Shown: one piece after another, positions 1 to 9,086 of the stretch
Layout: every line of letters starts with the position of its first letter
Position numbering within the stretch: position 1 is the stretch's first letter
From: Bradyrhizobium sp. CCGUVB1N3
Lineage (GTDB): Bacteria > Pseudomonadota > Alphaproteobacteria > Rhizobiales > Xanthobacteraceae
Reading direction: 5' to 3'
Length of the DNA: 64,000 nucleotides
NCBI RefSeq assembly: GCF_024199925.1
Contig: NZ_JANADR010000001.1
Location: forward strand, 7,691,501 to 7,755,500
The notes under the pieces: model-generated
The model's input: the letters and a program-made list of their open reading frames with translations, nothing else
What the model was told of the DNA's origin: nothing
The model's database searches: none
Position numbers and translations under genes: made by a program

Positions 1-1300
1 ATCAACGTGCCGCTTGAAATTGGAGGTACTCACCGGTCGCTTCGCACTGCATGCCGGCGTCAAGTTCTGGACAATGGTTCCAAAGCTGACGCTGTTCGGA
101 CGAAGGAGCAGGGTCGAATGACGACGATTTCGCAAACACGAATCACCTGCTCCCTCTTCCGCACCCCGATGGATCTGCAGCGCGCACGATATCTGCCGAG
201 CCGCGTTACCTTTATGGGCGCTCCGCCCCGCCGGCATGGGATGCGCTGCTGTCGTAGGTGTACTCATGACCGAGATGCATTTTGAGAACCTTGCGCGGCA
301 TACGAGGCGCGGTCGGGAAGGCGCGATGCAGACGGGCGCACTCGCGACCGCGCATTGTGTTACCTCGGCTCGATGCGTGCTCAGGACGCAGATTGAAACC
401 TGCCTCGATCCCACCCGCCGGATGATTTCGAAGTGGCTTGAGCGAGGAGTTTGATCCCTTTTCGTGCTGCTGGCGGGCACCAATTCCTGTGTCCCTGACG
501 CGTGGCGTGTCAATCAGCACTGGAACGGATCCTTACGGGATCCAAAAGCTCCATGCCCGACAAGCTACAGGAGGCGCTCGCAGAGCATGCCAAACTCAGG
601 CAACCTGGCGTTCAAGATCGCGGTCAATATTGTTCCGCATCAAACGCGAATGCTGAATCTGGCGCACGCGAGCTCAATGCTCGGACTGATGGGCAAGAAA
701 AAGGGCCGCTTGATTGACAAGCGGCCCAAGTCTAGGGAGGAAACGCCCAAGGAGGGCAGCGGCAGCGCGAGACGCTACCGCACTGCAATAATACGCGACC
801 GCACTGCACAAGCAAGTCTTTTTCGCCAAGTCTCTTTCGCCAAGTCTGTGCGAGGCACCATCCACGCCGGTCGCCTCAATCACCTGCGCTCGATGACTAA
901 CGCCATGTCGGTAAACCGATCCGTTTAGCGTCTCGCCGGCAATTGTTTTGCAACTCTGAGCTCGCGTCCGAGCCGTTGAAATCCGAGCGACCCATAGAGG
1001 GCTTTCCTACCGGCACGCTTGTGATGGGGCCATGTGGTGCTCACTGTCGAGGACGTCGAAGCATTGCTGGCATCGCGACCTGCTGGGCGTCAAGGTGCGG
1101 GACGTCGGCTTGAGGCGTATGGACTGTACCTGTCCCACGTCAATGTTCGCAAATCATAGCTTTGCAATCGTCGGCTCGGGAAAGAAGGCCTTTCATCATT
1201 TCATGGTCGAGGGCGACGGTCTTGACGACGTCGGCTAAGGCTGCAGATTTCGCCAGATCGAGCAACGATGCATGACAACACTCTAAGGCACCAGCGCGAT
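1..1300. other. Gene-poor stretch, no recognisable intact gene
   Basis: Short open frames occur on both strands but none shows a recognisable domain or a convincing ribosome binding site. A 14-base direct repeat (core TTTCGCCAAGTCT) lies at about 818-846, and a strong hairpin lies at 703-727. The stretch is best read as decayed accessory DNA. Confidence 0.4.
697..727 (-). terminator. Probable intrinsic terminator for leftward transcription
   Basis: A perfect 10-bp stem (GGGCCGCTTG pairing with CAAGCGGCCC, 5-base loop) at 703-727 is followed on the minus strand by TTTTTCTT. This is the layout of a rho-independent terminator reading leftwards. No intact minus-strand gene lies directly upstream; the nearest is the nopM-like gene, whose stop is at 1963, so the terminator may be left from a lost gene. 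Confidence 0.5.
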
Positions 1301-1309
1301 CCTCGCGCG

Positions 1310-1690
1310 AATGACGCCGCACCGAGGCTTGATCTCGAGCTGCGCAGTCCTGGCCATCGATTTTGGAGCGCTTGCGATTATTGATGGCTATGTTGACGTT
1401 CGTGTGAGCGCCGTCGCGAGCGTTGGGATCGTGTTCGCGGCACTCGCAGTCCAGCATATTACATTCACGAACTGGTTTTCTCGGGCTCGCCCGGCCGGGC
1501 AACGCGGGCACAGATGTCGCGTTCCTGACTTCGGTGATGTCGGCGTTCGCGTTGGTGGGCTTCGCAGCGAGTGGGTTTATCGCGGCGAGATTCGGCTACG
1601 GGGTCACGCTGATATTGCCGGGCCTCGGCTATGCTTTCTCGGCCTTGCTCGCTGCGGCATTGCTTCGCCAATATGACACCGCGGTGCCTG
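1310..1690 (+). pseudogene. MFS transporter remnant (C-terminal part)
   Basis: Reading about 1480-1690 gives alternating hydrophobic helices and a short cytoplasmic loop (ASGFIAARFGYGVTLILPGL) typical of the last helices of a major facilitator protein. The part before about 1480 continues the hydrophobic pattern in a different frame, so at least one frameshift separates the halves. No start or intact N-terminal half is present. It could belong to another polytopic transporter family, so the family call is moderate. Confidence 0.4.
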
Positions 1691-1962
1691 GCGAGGGACT
1701 GATGCTCGGGCGCACGCAGCAGAGTGGATTTGCGACCAGAAGCGTTTTGGATTCCCCAATCAGGCCGGTTCTGATCCAAGCTTCCTGCTGGCGAAGGAAG
1801 CCCGCAAAGCCGACATCACGTCTCTGCCGACCATCGCAGGTTCGATGCAGGTCCACTCCATTTGCGCGGCGCCGAGATCCGCGGCCACGACATCCTGAGA
1901 GCCTTCATGGCGGTCCAATCGGCAAAACAGCATGGACAGCCCCTTGCAACTGGATGGCCGCT

Positions 1963-4413
1963 TCACAGCTCAAGCCCGTGGTCCGCGAGCACCTGACGCG
2001 TCAGCGCGCCCTTGATCTCGCGAGCGATCTCGTCACGGACCTGGACTCCGAACTGCCGCTCGGCATCTCTGTTGCCGATCAGGTCATGATCGGCAAGCCG
2101 TTGCTGGAGGCGGCTGTCGAACTCTTCGCCCATCGCTTCGACGAGCCGATCCTGCATCTGTGCATGGGCTTCGGGGACGATCCGGCTCATCACCGTCTCC
2201 CAGGGCTGCCACCGGGTTGCCAGATAGTCGGCGAACCCCGTCGCCTCCTCCTCGCGCACCCGCGTCTCGGCCGTGCTGAGATCGTCGTCGGTAACCCATG
2301 AGACGCCGAAGAAGCGCATGTCCGGGGCGATGTGCCGTAGCTCAAGCTTCTCGCGCAGCTTGACCTGATAGGCGAGATAGACCTCGATCTCGTCGACAAA
2401 GCGGAGCGAGTTGACCTTCTCCCGGGCGATTCCCTCGAGCGCGCCCAGGCGGAACAGAATGCGGCCTTGTTCGACGAGATCACCGAGCCGATGGTCATAG
2501 GCGCCGCCCTCGACGTCAGCGCTCAGACGTGCGCTCTGCATGCCGTTCCAGGTCAAAGTGATGCGATCCTCGCAGCTCTCGCTCGCCCCGAAGGCCAGCT
2601 GAAAGTACTGCTGGCGCAATTGCGGCCTCATCGCCGCCTGCTGCAGATCTTCGATCACTGCCTGCCGGAACTGGGGATTGCCAGAATTCACGGTGTCCCG
2701 CAGCCTGTCGAGAAAGCGCGCGTATTCGGGAGCACCCGCCTCCTCGGCGAAGTTCTGCCAGGCGGCCAATGACTCGGGCGCCTCGTCGAGCCAGTCCGCC
2801 ACCATTTCGGGCAGCGGCCGCGCCTGAGTTTCCGCGATTGCCTCGTCCATCGAAAAGAAGACCCGAGGACCGACATAGCCTGGCGCATTCATGGCTGCTG
2901 CCAGATTCGTCCGCACCCGCTCGGATAGCGGATTATTCTCCAGATAAGCCATACACCCAGAACCCAGCTGCGTTAGCAGGGACTCCGGCAGGCTGGCCAG
3001 CCGGTTGTCGCGCGCCTCGAGCACCTGGAACTCGGCCGGGAGGGTCTCGGGCAGACTGGTCAGCCGGTTGCCGCTGGCATGAAGCCTCTGGAGCTCAGGC
3101 GGGAGAGTATCGGGCAGGCTAGTCAGCTGGTTGTCGCGGACGAAAAGCAACTGGAGCTCGGAGGGGAGGCTCTCGGGCAGGCTGGTCAGCCGGTTGCCGT
3201 CGGCTTCGAGCTCCTGAAGTTCGACCGGGAGGGTATCGGGTAGGCTCATCAGCCGGTTGCCGCCGACGGCAAGTAACTGAAGTCCAGCCGGGAGGGTCTC
3301 AGGCAGGCTGGTCAGCCGATTGCCGCGGACATCGAGGTCCTGGAGCTCGGCCGGCAGGGTTTCTGGTAGGCTGGTCAGGTGGTTGCTGCCGACGGCGAGT
3401 GTCTGTAGGCCCTCCGGAAGTGTTACGGGCAGGCTGGTCAGCTGGTTGCCAGCGATGGCGAATGACTGAAGGGCCGCCGGCAGGATGTCAGGCAGACTGA
3501 TCAGACGATTGTTGCCGACTTCGAGCGTGCGGAGTTCGGCCGGAAGGGTGTCGGGCAGGTGCATCAACTCGTTGTCGCTCACATTGAGCATCCGCAGATC
3601 GGAAGGGAAGGCGGCGGGCAAGGTCGTCAGGCGCAGGTATGACAGCTCCAGCCGTGCATAGACGTCGCCGGCCTCTCCCCAGGCTTTGATTCGTCTTACC
3701 GCTTCTTGCCGCTCCTCGTCTTCTGTCTGCCCCTCCTCGCCAGCCCAACTGTTCAGGATATCGTCAAGCTGCGATTGCCGGAGGATGGGGTTTTCAACGT
3801 TCTTCGGTTCGCCGGTAGGGCCGGCGGGAGAGGCCCGCCCGTCGCTCGAGGCTTCGTCCCACTGCGCCGCTGCCGGGGTGAGCCAGTGCCCCTCTGAAGT
3901 ATTGCCATCGCCCGACCGAGGCTGTCGGTCGAGGCTCGATGCCTCGAGATTGTGGTTCCAAGGAGCTGTGGGGGTCGTTGGCCACTCATCATCGGCCTGC
4001 GCCCACGAACACTCCTCCTGATCGACACTATGCATCGGCAAGTGGACAGCTGAATCCGTGCCGTGCCAATAGTCCGTCAGACCGAAACTGCTGGCTGGCA
4101 ACCGGCCACCGCGATTGGCGGCCGCAAAAACCACATGCTGATTGCCCCCCTGTTCAGAGGAGGCGGGCGGATTCGAGGGCAACCGCGAGGCGCCTTCCCC
4201 GACGTGGTCTAGCCAGTCCGCATCTCGGTTCGACACAACATAAGGATGCTCGCCGCGACGATTTGGATTGCGGGGCGGGCGCTCGCGCAGGTGCAACTCG
4301 TTCAGGTGCTGCTGAAACCCCGTTTGGTCCACGCGAGACTGTTGCAGCTCGTCGTGGTCCGTCCCGGCGAAATCCGGGGCCTCGAATGGGTTGACATTGT
4401 TGAGCGGATCCAT
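1963..4413 (-). CDS. nopM: NopM-type type III effector, LRR plus NEL E3 ubiquitin ligase
   Basis: An 816-residue IpaH/NopM family protein. Residues 1-240 are polar, low in complexity and probably disordered, with the secretion signal at the extreme N-terminus. About eleven 20-residue leucine-rich repeats of the form LPxxLPxxLxxLxxxxNxLxSLP run from about 255 to 490, and a novel-E3-ligase (NEL) domain fills the rest. The NEL catalytic motif CxD is present in SESCEDR, with Cys614 as the predicted ubiquitin-accepting residue. The family is injected by the T3SS and ubiquitinates host proteins. A near-consensus tts box lies 66 bp upstream (4479-4503). The N-terminal extension makes it longer than the roughly 550-residue NopM I recall from NGR234, so it may be a paralogue rather than the strict orthologue. 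Confidence 0.88.
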   Translation of the reverse strand: MDPLNNVNPFEAPDFAGTDHDELQQSRVDQTGFQQHLNELHLRERPPRNPNRRGEHPYVVSNRDADWLDHVGEGASRLPSNPPASSEQGGNQHVVFAAANRGGRLPASSFGLTDYWHGTDSAVHLPMHSVDQEECSWAQADDEWPTTPTAPWNHNLEASSLDRQPRSGDGNTSEGHWLTPAAAQWDEASSDGRASPAGPTGEPKNVENPILRQSQLDDILNSWAGEEGQTEDEERQEAVRRIKAWGEAGDVYARLELSYLRLTTLPAAFPSDLRMLNVSDNELMHLPDTLPAELRTLEVGNNRLISLPDILPAALQSFAIAGNQLTSLPVTLPEGLQTLAVGSNHLTSLPETLPAELQDLDVRGNRLTSLPETLPAGLQLLAVGGNRLMSLPDTLPVELQELEADGNRLTSLPESLPSELQLLFVRDNQLTSLPDTLPPELQRLHASGNRLTSLPETLPAEFQVLEARDNRLASLPESLLTQLGSGCMAYLENNPLSERVRTNLAAAMNAPGYVGPRVFFSMDEAIAETQARPLPEMVADWLDEAPESLAAWQNFAEEAGAPEYARFLDRLRDTVNSGNPQFRQAVIEDLQQAAMRPQLRQQYFQLAFGASESCEDRITLTWNGMQSARLSADVEGGAYDHRLGDLVEQGRILFRLGALEGIAREKVNSLRFVDEIEVYLAYQVKLREKLELRHIAPDMRFFGVSWVTDDDLSTAETRVREEEATGFADYLATRWQPWETVMSRIVPEAHAQMQDRLVEAMGEEFDSRLQQRLADHDLIGNRDAERQFGVQVRDEIAREIKGALTRQVLADHGLEL

Positions 4414-4478
4414 CCCATTCTCCTTTGGCAGATCCGAACAGTTAACGCTGGACCCAGATCGACACCTTCTCGCTAAGA

Positions 4479-4503
4479 GGCTTAGCTTTCGAGAAGCTGA
4501 CGA
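4479..4503 (-). promoter_or_regulatory. tts box of the nopM-like gene
   Basis: On the minus strand the sequence reads TCGTCAGCTTCTCGAAAGCT followed by AAGCC, which is almost identical to the rhizobial tts-box core bound by TtsI. It ends 66 bp before the nopM-like start codon. Confidence 0.88.
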
Positions 4504-4598
4504 GGAATCCGAATGACAGCTACTGTCTTGCCGGGTCTCTGCCGGACCGTTACCGCTTAACTGCCCGCGCTGCAGCTCGACATACCTTTGCCGGACCG

Positions 4599-4622
4599 TG
4601 CCGGCATTTCGAGAAGCCGACT
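4599..4622 (-). promoter_or_regulatory. Degenerate second tts-box-like site
   Basis: The minus strand reads AGTCGGCTTCTCGAAATGCC. It shares GTC, GCTTCTCGAAA and the terminal GGC with the functional-looking box about 120 bp downstream but has lost the AAGCTAA half. It points the same way as the nopM-like gene and may be a decayed duplicate or weak site. Confidence 0.35.
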
Positions 4623-4829
4623 TCTATAGCCTCTCTCAAGAACGTCCGCGCTTGTGCGCGCCGGCAACGTTCATGTTGAAAAACCGCGATTTCGGTAACA
4701 TCAGCCAACAGGACATCACCGGCTAAATCGAGCGCCACTCCCGCGAGGTGATGGTATGACGAGGTGCAGGTGCAAGTAAGCCTCTCGCGGCAGCGCCAGG
4801 GAATCAGAGATTGCGCAAAATTTTGCAAT

Positions 4830-4856
4830 CTGTCACTCCAGTTCGATAGCCAGCAC
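4830..4856 (+). promoter_or_regulatory. Candidate diverged tts box upstream of nopP
   Basis: The sequence GTCACTCCAGTTCGATAGCC followed by AGC matches the tts box in its GTCA start and in 9 of 12 bases of the TCGAAAGCTAAC half, with one extra base between the halves. It lies about 190 bp upstream of the nopP start, a plausible distance. The match is imperfect. Confidence 0.45.
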
Positions 4857-5043
4857 CGCGAACCCTGTCCTGCAACCCATGACACGCGAGCCGCGTGCAT
4901 CGCCGTTGTCGAATGCCCGCCACCTAGAAGCCGATGCAGATGCTCACCTAGCGCGTCAGCTGGCGCGACTATCAATCTCAGCCCACCTGAGCAGCAGCCT
5001 GAACGCGCTGCCACGCAACTTCACCGACACGAGGAAAATTTCC

Positions 5044-5868
5044 ATGTATGGCCGAATCCATGGCTCATCCAGCCAGTTCAGCAACGATAGCCACGCTGAT
5101 GAGGCGGGATATTCGGCAGATAGCCACAGCTTCTTGCAAGCGCTTGAAAACATCCACTTGGAATCGAACTCACACGCTGGTTCGTCTTCGTCGCGGGCGT
5201 ACTCCCTGGTCGACCGCCCCCCTGTCGTGGAGCTCTCAAAGCGCTCATTTGCTGAACAGGCAAAGGCTTACCATGGTGATGAGATCAAGCATATTGCCGC
5301 GAACCCACAAGAGTACTCGCCTCACATATCCGACAAGGCCAAGCGCACAAAAAAGGTCGCTAAGAAATACGGAACCACGCAATACGATACCGCGAACGCG
5401 CGCTATTTCAGCTATCAGCTCGGCAACAAGAGTGTCGGTCTTCTGAGAACGGAGGGCGGATTTGCGATGCGCGACGTGTTCGCAGGAGAACAGTGGCGGA
5501 AATCGTTCCCCGGACGAAACGAAGTCACGTCCACTGTTGATCTTCAGATTGTTCATCCGCTCGTCGATAACGCGGGCGATATCCTGCTGGAACATCAGCT
5601 TCGGCTCGACGGCGATAACGCGTTGCTCCATTCTCGTCCTGCCAATCGAGAAGCCAGAGCCCGCTCGCTGCAGTTGGGCTTTGTTGATGTGGACGACGAT
5701 AACATGGTGCTTGATCCCACCCAGCATCCCGAAAAGTGGATCAAAAATCCGGACGATGAATGGCAGCGGGCGGACAAACCGGGCCTATACTTATCCAAAG
5801 CTGAGGACAGTGATAGCCAGAGTGAAACACCGCGCGTCCAGTCCGAGGATGAGTATGACTTTATGTAG
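5044..5868 (+). CDS. nopP: NopP type III effector
   Basis: A 274-residue protein starting MYGRIHGSSS with a serine-rich, probably unstructured N-terminus. The central and C-terminal blocks (for example LVDNAGDILLEHQLRLDGDN and a FVDVDDDNMVLDP stretch) match the NopP family known from NGR234 and bradyrhizobia. NopP proteins are secreted through the symbiotic T3SS, phosphorylated by plant kinases and affect host compatibility. The start at 5044 is preferred because GAGGAAA precedes it and the product begins at the family N-terminus; the frame stays open upstream to 4879. It is divergent from the nopM-like gene and has a weak tts-box candidate upstream. The biochemical activity of the family is not established. 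Confidence 0.88.
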   Translation: MYGRIHGSSSQFSNDSHADEAGYSADSHSFLQALENIHLESNSHAGSSSSRAYSLVDRPPVVELSKRSFAEQAKAYHGDEIKHIAANPQEYSPHISDKAKRTKKVAKKYGTTQYDTANARYFSYQLGNKSVGLLRTEGGFAMRDVFAGEQWRKSFPGRNEVTSTVDLQIVHPLVDNAGDILLEHQLRLDGDNALLHSRPANREARARSLQLGFVDVDDDNMVLDPTQHPEKWIKNPDDEWQRADKPGLYLSKAEDSDSQSETPRVQSEDEYDFM

Positions 5869-6550
5869 GGACTAGGGATCGCTCTGGGATTCCTGGCAGA
5901 CCAGTCGCGATGGAGAGGACCGAGCCGGCAAACTTGTCGGTTGCTCATTGAAGGCGGCTTGCTAAACGGTCGTTCGACGGTATCGGCACCATTCGGCGCT
6001 CGGTTGCCGTCGCCCGGTTTTGCCCACCGTGGCGGCGAGGCGTGAGCCTCTCTTTTCGGTAGAAGAGACAGATAGCTCTTCCGCTTGAGCAGAACGTGCA
6101 GGCCTCGCTAACCAAACTGGCGCCTGCGCGATCATCCTTATGTATTCGCACTGGCGACATCATTCGCCCGTTTCGTGTGGTGTCTGTCGGTCATGCGGCA
6201 ATGGGCCTGCCTGTCGTTCGGTTCTCGTCATCGGGATCCCGCGAAATTCCCCTCCCGCTTGTCTCAAAATGGGAGGCTTGAGTGCGGTCGGCGCATAAAG
6301 ATATTGGTCGAGTCCGCTATTTCCGGTGGCGTGTGACGATCCTCATCGAAAATAGCTGATTTGGCGATGTGAGAAATCTTAAGGTGCCAATCTCACTGCA
6401 TCACCTCGTGGATTGTGAATGGTTGCCGCAAGGCCTGTCATCCAAAGGGCGCAACGGGTCGGCCGGCGCCGACGGCATGAGGTGACGAACGGCCAGGCGA
6501 ACTTAAAAAGGCCGATCCTGACAACCTCTTGGCTTGGACCAAATCCCGGC
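5869..6550. other. Intergenic stretch without recognisable gene
   Basis: Between nopP and the RT remnant only short frames with no recognised domain are present. The end of nopP is not followed by an obvious hairpin plus T-tract. Confidence 0.35.
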
Positions 6551-6554
6551 GGAG

Positions 6555-6730
6555 AATCGCGCCGCCAGTGCAACGGCACTTCAGCCTGGGCGGATGGTTG
6601 CCGAACGGCGACCGGCCATCCCGATACTGGAAGACAAGGTGGCGCAGCGGCAATTCGCCTGTCTAGAGCCGATTTACGAGACGCGTTGCCATCCTTGTAC
6701 GGTGTCTGACCGGGACGATCGGTCCAAGCT
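6555..6730 (+). pseudogene. Group II intron reverse transcriptase remnant
   Basis: The frame at about 6600-6710 reads RRPAIPILEDKVAQR and then a PIYET segment, collinear with the conserved block RPLGIPxLEDKIVQRA...xIYExDF of group II intron-encoded reverse transcriptases. The preceding segment (RRIAPPVQRHFSLGGW and NGDRP) continues the match in a neighbouring frame, so the copy is frameshifted. The catalytic YADD block and maturase are absent. It is a fossil of a retroelement between nopP and rhcC1. Confidence 0.5.
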
Positions 6731-6808
6731 CCCTGCACAACCCAGCGTAACGGGCTCATTGAGGGGGCGGCTGCTGAACAGGAATTAGGCAACAAGCGCG
6801 CCTCAATA

Positions 6809-7504
6809 TCATCTTTGGCCCGCCGTGTGCGCGGGCAAGGCGCCGTCCTGGCGCGGGGTATCTGAAGAAGAGGGGCTTTCAGTTCGCCCATCTCGAACAA
6901 CCGTCGCTGAGGACCCGCGATATAGCATCAGCACAGAGTCCCGCGACGGCATCTGGGGGGAGCGTGGTCGCGCCTGCGCCTCCGCCACAAGACCATTGAG
7001 CGTCTGTTCCACGAGTGCGATGAAGCGTGGCGGACCGGAGGCAAGGACGAGGCCATTTCCCGGTGCCGGTCTCAAGATGTAACGCTCGTCAGAAATGTTG
7101 AGCGTATCCAGGGTCGCCTTGAGCGCGTCGAAGCTGATTGAAGTTAGAAGAAGCAGACGAGTTTGCGCTTCTTTTGCGGTAGACACGTAAAGCATGAGCC
7201 CATCGTAATACCATTGAAGATTGTAGAGCTGCGTCAGATGATCGAGGAACTCGCGCGGTGGCAGATCCGGCATGTGCCCGCGAATCCGTCCCTTCACCTC
7301 GGCGCTGACGGTGACTCTGATATTGAGGTTGTTGCCGAATTCCTGCAACGCGGCAGAAAGCTCCTGATCCAGAACCGTATAGCGATAAGCGGTCGAGGGT
7401 AGCGACAGGGATGCGCCGAGCGCCATCTGTATTCCGCTTGAAACGAAAACGCCGAAACAGAGGACTCCGTTCAAAACGTAACGGATAATGAATCGAATGA
7501 GCAT
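6809..7504 (-). CDS. rhcC1: T3SS secretin N-terminal component RhcC1
   Basis: A 231-residue protein with a hydrophobic N-terminal export signal (about residues 1-30) followed by secretin N0/N1-type domains: a FGNNLNIRVTVSAEVKGRI block, a YNLQWYYDG block and a second small domain ending near 185. The tail is polar. There is no C-terminal beta-barrel domain. In rhizobia the SctC secretin is split, with RhcC1 giving the periplasmic N-terminal domains and RhcC2 the pore. The gene is divergent from nopB, with a tts box in the 205-bp gap that points to nopB. Confidence 0.88.
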   Translation of the reverse strand: MLIRFIIRYVLNGVLCFGVFVSSGIQMALGASLSLPSTAYRYTVLDQELSAALQEFGNNLNIRVTVSAEVKGRIRGHMPDLPPREFLDHLTQLYNLQWYYDGLMLYVSTAKEAQTRLLLLTSISFDALKATLDTLNISDERYILRPAPGNGLVLASGPPRFIALVEQTLNGLVAEAQARPRSPQMPSRDSVLMLYRGSSATVVRDGRTESPSSSDTPRQDGALPAHTAGQR

Positions 7505-7596
7505 TCACGGGTTCTCTTTGACCTAAACCAACAGGAGTAACGTTGCCTAAACGTGAACGCGAAACGTGATCTTTAGATGACCATGAACGGGCGAAC

Positions 7597-7620
7597 TCGT
7601 CAGCTTTTCGTCAGCTGGCC
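7597..7620 (+). promoter_or_regulatory. tts box of the nopB-rhcJ operon
   Basis: The sequence TCGTCAGCTTTTCGTCAGCT followed by GGCC carries the tts-box core, with GTCAGC in place of the usual GAAAGC. The same variant occurs in the box upstream of the giant effector at 24539. It lies 90 bp before nopB and should drive the whole nopB-to-rhcS operon. Confidence 0.85.
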
Positions 7621-7709
7621 TCTCTAGAACGTTGAACCGTTAATGGGCTTGAGCGGCTGGTCGCATCACATCTCGAAGAGAGCGAGGTCGAAGAAAGCGA
7701 GGTCTTTCC

Positions 7710-8207
7710 ATGATGATGTTAGGCGCTGCGCCGATGTCTCACACTCTAACCGAAGGTCTGTCCAAGACCTGTTCGGCAACAGCGGTCGACCAACAGGCCC
7801 AGTTTCAACAGAGTCTTTTGCAAGCGGCTTCAGTTCAAGACACTGCGCCGCCAGTGGCAGGGCCTCCAGTGACAGAAGTGGCGCCAGTTCCGCCGACATC
7901 CGAGGTATCACGTACAACAACGCAGGCGAGCCCGCTCGGCGATCGCATCCTCCAGAATCTTTCGTCGATGTATCGGGTCAACGCAGTTCCAAAAGGTGCG
8001 GAGCCTGGGCCGGCGTCGGAGCCCCTTTTGCTGAAGCCGGGCGCGGCAGAAACACGTGAGCCGGTCGCCCCTCATGGCCCAGGTGATTTCGAAGCGATGA
8101 TGGCGAATCTGAAGGATGTTTCTGACGGCGTCATTCAGGTTACGCTCATTTCAAATGGTATCGGCAGCCTCGGTTCATCTCTGAACAAGCTGATGTCGGC
8201 CGGCTGA
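7710..8207 (+). CDS. nopB: NopB, secreted T3SS pilus component
   Basis: A 165-residue alanine-, proline- and serine-rich protein with no signal peptide, at the position and size of NopB (formerly NolB), first gene of the rhizobial T3SS operon. NopB is found in T3SS surface appendages and is secreted. The first of two adjacent ATG codons is taken; GCGAGG lies about 10 bases upstream. The stop codon abuts rhcJ, suggesting coupled translation. The call rests mainly on position and composition because the family is weakly conserved. Confidence 0.82.
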   Translation: MMMLGAAPMSHTLTEGLSKTCSATAVDQQAQFQQSLLQAASVQDTAPPVAGPPVTEVAPVPPTSEVSRTTTQASPLGDRILQNLSSMYRVNAVPKGAEPGPASEPLLLKPGAAETREPVAPHGPGDFEAMMANLKDVSDGVIQVTLISNGIGSLGSSLNKLMSAG

Positions 8208-9086
8208 GTGGGGCGAATGATTGGTTCAATCTGTTGTCGCCAAAGCGGCCAGGCTCGTCCATCCAACAAGCGATTTCGCGTTGTGGCCCTGCTGCCGCTG
8301 CTGCTTCTCCTTGTCGGTTGCAAAGCCGATCTCTACACCAAAGTGCAAGAGCGTGAGGCGAACGAGATGCTTGCGGTCCTCCTCAAGAACGGGATCGATG
8401 CGGTCCGCGTTGCTGCTAAGGACGGGACCAGCACGATCCAGGTCGAGCAGAATCAGATTGCCTCCTCAATCGACCTGCTGAATGGAGAAGGGTTGCCGCG
8501 CCATGCTTTCAAGAGTCTCGGCGAAGTGTTCAATGCGGGGGGGCTGATTGCCTCGCCGACCGAGGAACGAGCCCGTTACGTCTATGCGCTGAGCGAGGAA
8601 TTGTCGCGCACGATCAGCGATATCGATGGTGTCCTCTCTGCACGCGTCCATGTTGTTCTGCCGAAGAATGAGCTGTTACGACGTGACACCACGCCATCCT
8701 CAGCGTCGGTTTTCATCCGGCATGACTCGAGGGCAAATCTCTCAATTCTGCTGCCGCAGATCAAGATGCTCGTCGCCAACAGCATCGAGGGCTTATCCTA
8801 TGACAAGGTGGCTGTGGTTTTCGTGTCGGTCGAACGGCCTGCACTGGAACCGCGGCCGGCGCCTGCAGCCGGTTTCGCCCAAGCATCAGGATTGATTTCA
8901 ACGCCGTTGCTTGCGGTCGGCATGGGTCTCGGCGGCTCTGTATTCGGCGTACTATCCTACGTCTTGCTGAGCGCTCGTATGCGTCAGCGCAGGCAATCAG
9001 CTCACAAAGTGGGCACGGGTGGAGGACGTTCGGGTGTGTCCGCCATCGAGGCCGTGCGCAAAGCGATCAACGTTAATGCGGCGTAG
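8208..9086 (+). CDS. rhcJ: RhcJ, inner-membrane ring lipoprotein (SctJ)
   Basis: A 292-residue SctJ/YscJ family protein. A basic N-terminus and hydrophobic stretch lead to a lipobox (LLLLVGC), then the ring-building domains (KVQEREANEMLAVLL block, SARVHVVLPK block and an SIEGLSYDKVAVVFV block), and a C-terminal membrane helix near 235-260. It forms the outer of the two inner-membrane rings of the basal body. Translation may begin at GTG 8208, directly after the nopB stop, or at ATG 8217 (fourth codon). Confidence 0.93.
   Translation: MGRMIGSICCRQSGQARPSNKRFRVVALLPLLLLLVGCKADLYTKVQEREANEMLAVLLKNGIDAVRVAAKDGTSTIQVEQNQIASSIDLLNGEGLPRHAFKSLGEVFNAGGLIASPTEERARYVYALSEELSRTISDIDGVLSARVHVVLPKNELLRRDTTPSSASVFIRHDSRANLSILLPQIKMLVANSIEGLSYDKVAVVFVSVERPALEPRPAPAAGFAQASGLISTPLLAVGMGLGGSVFGVLSYVLLSARMRQRRQSAHKVGTGGGRSGVSAIEAVRKAINVNAA

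Noticed and set aside
1423..2301. 292-residue plus-strand frame running into the nopM-like gene
   Set aside because: Only its first third resembles a membrane protein (MFS remnant); the rest is antisense to the NEL domain.
4550..5014. 154-residue minus-strand frame between nopM and nopP
   Set aside because: It overlaps the tts-box-like site and the nopP 5' region and shows no recognised domain.
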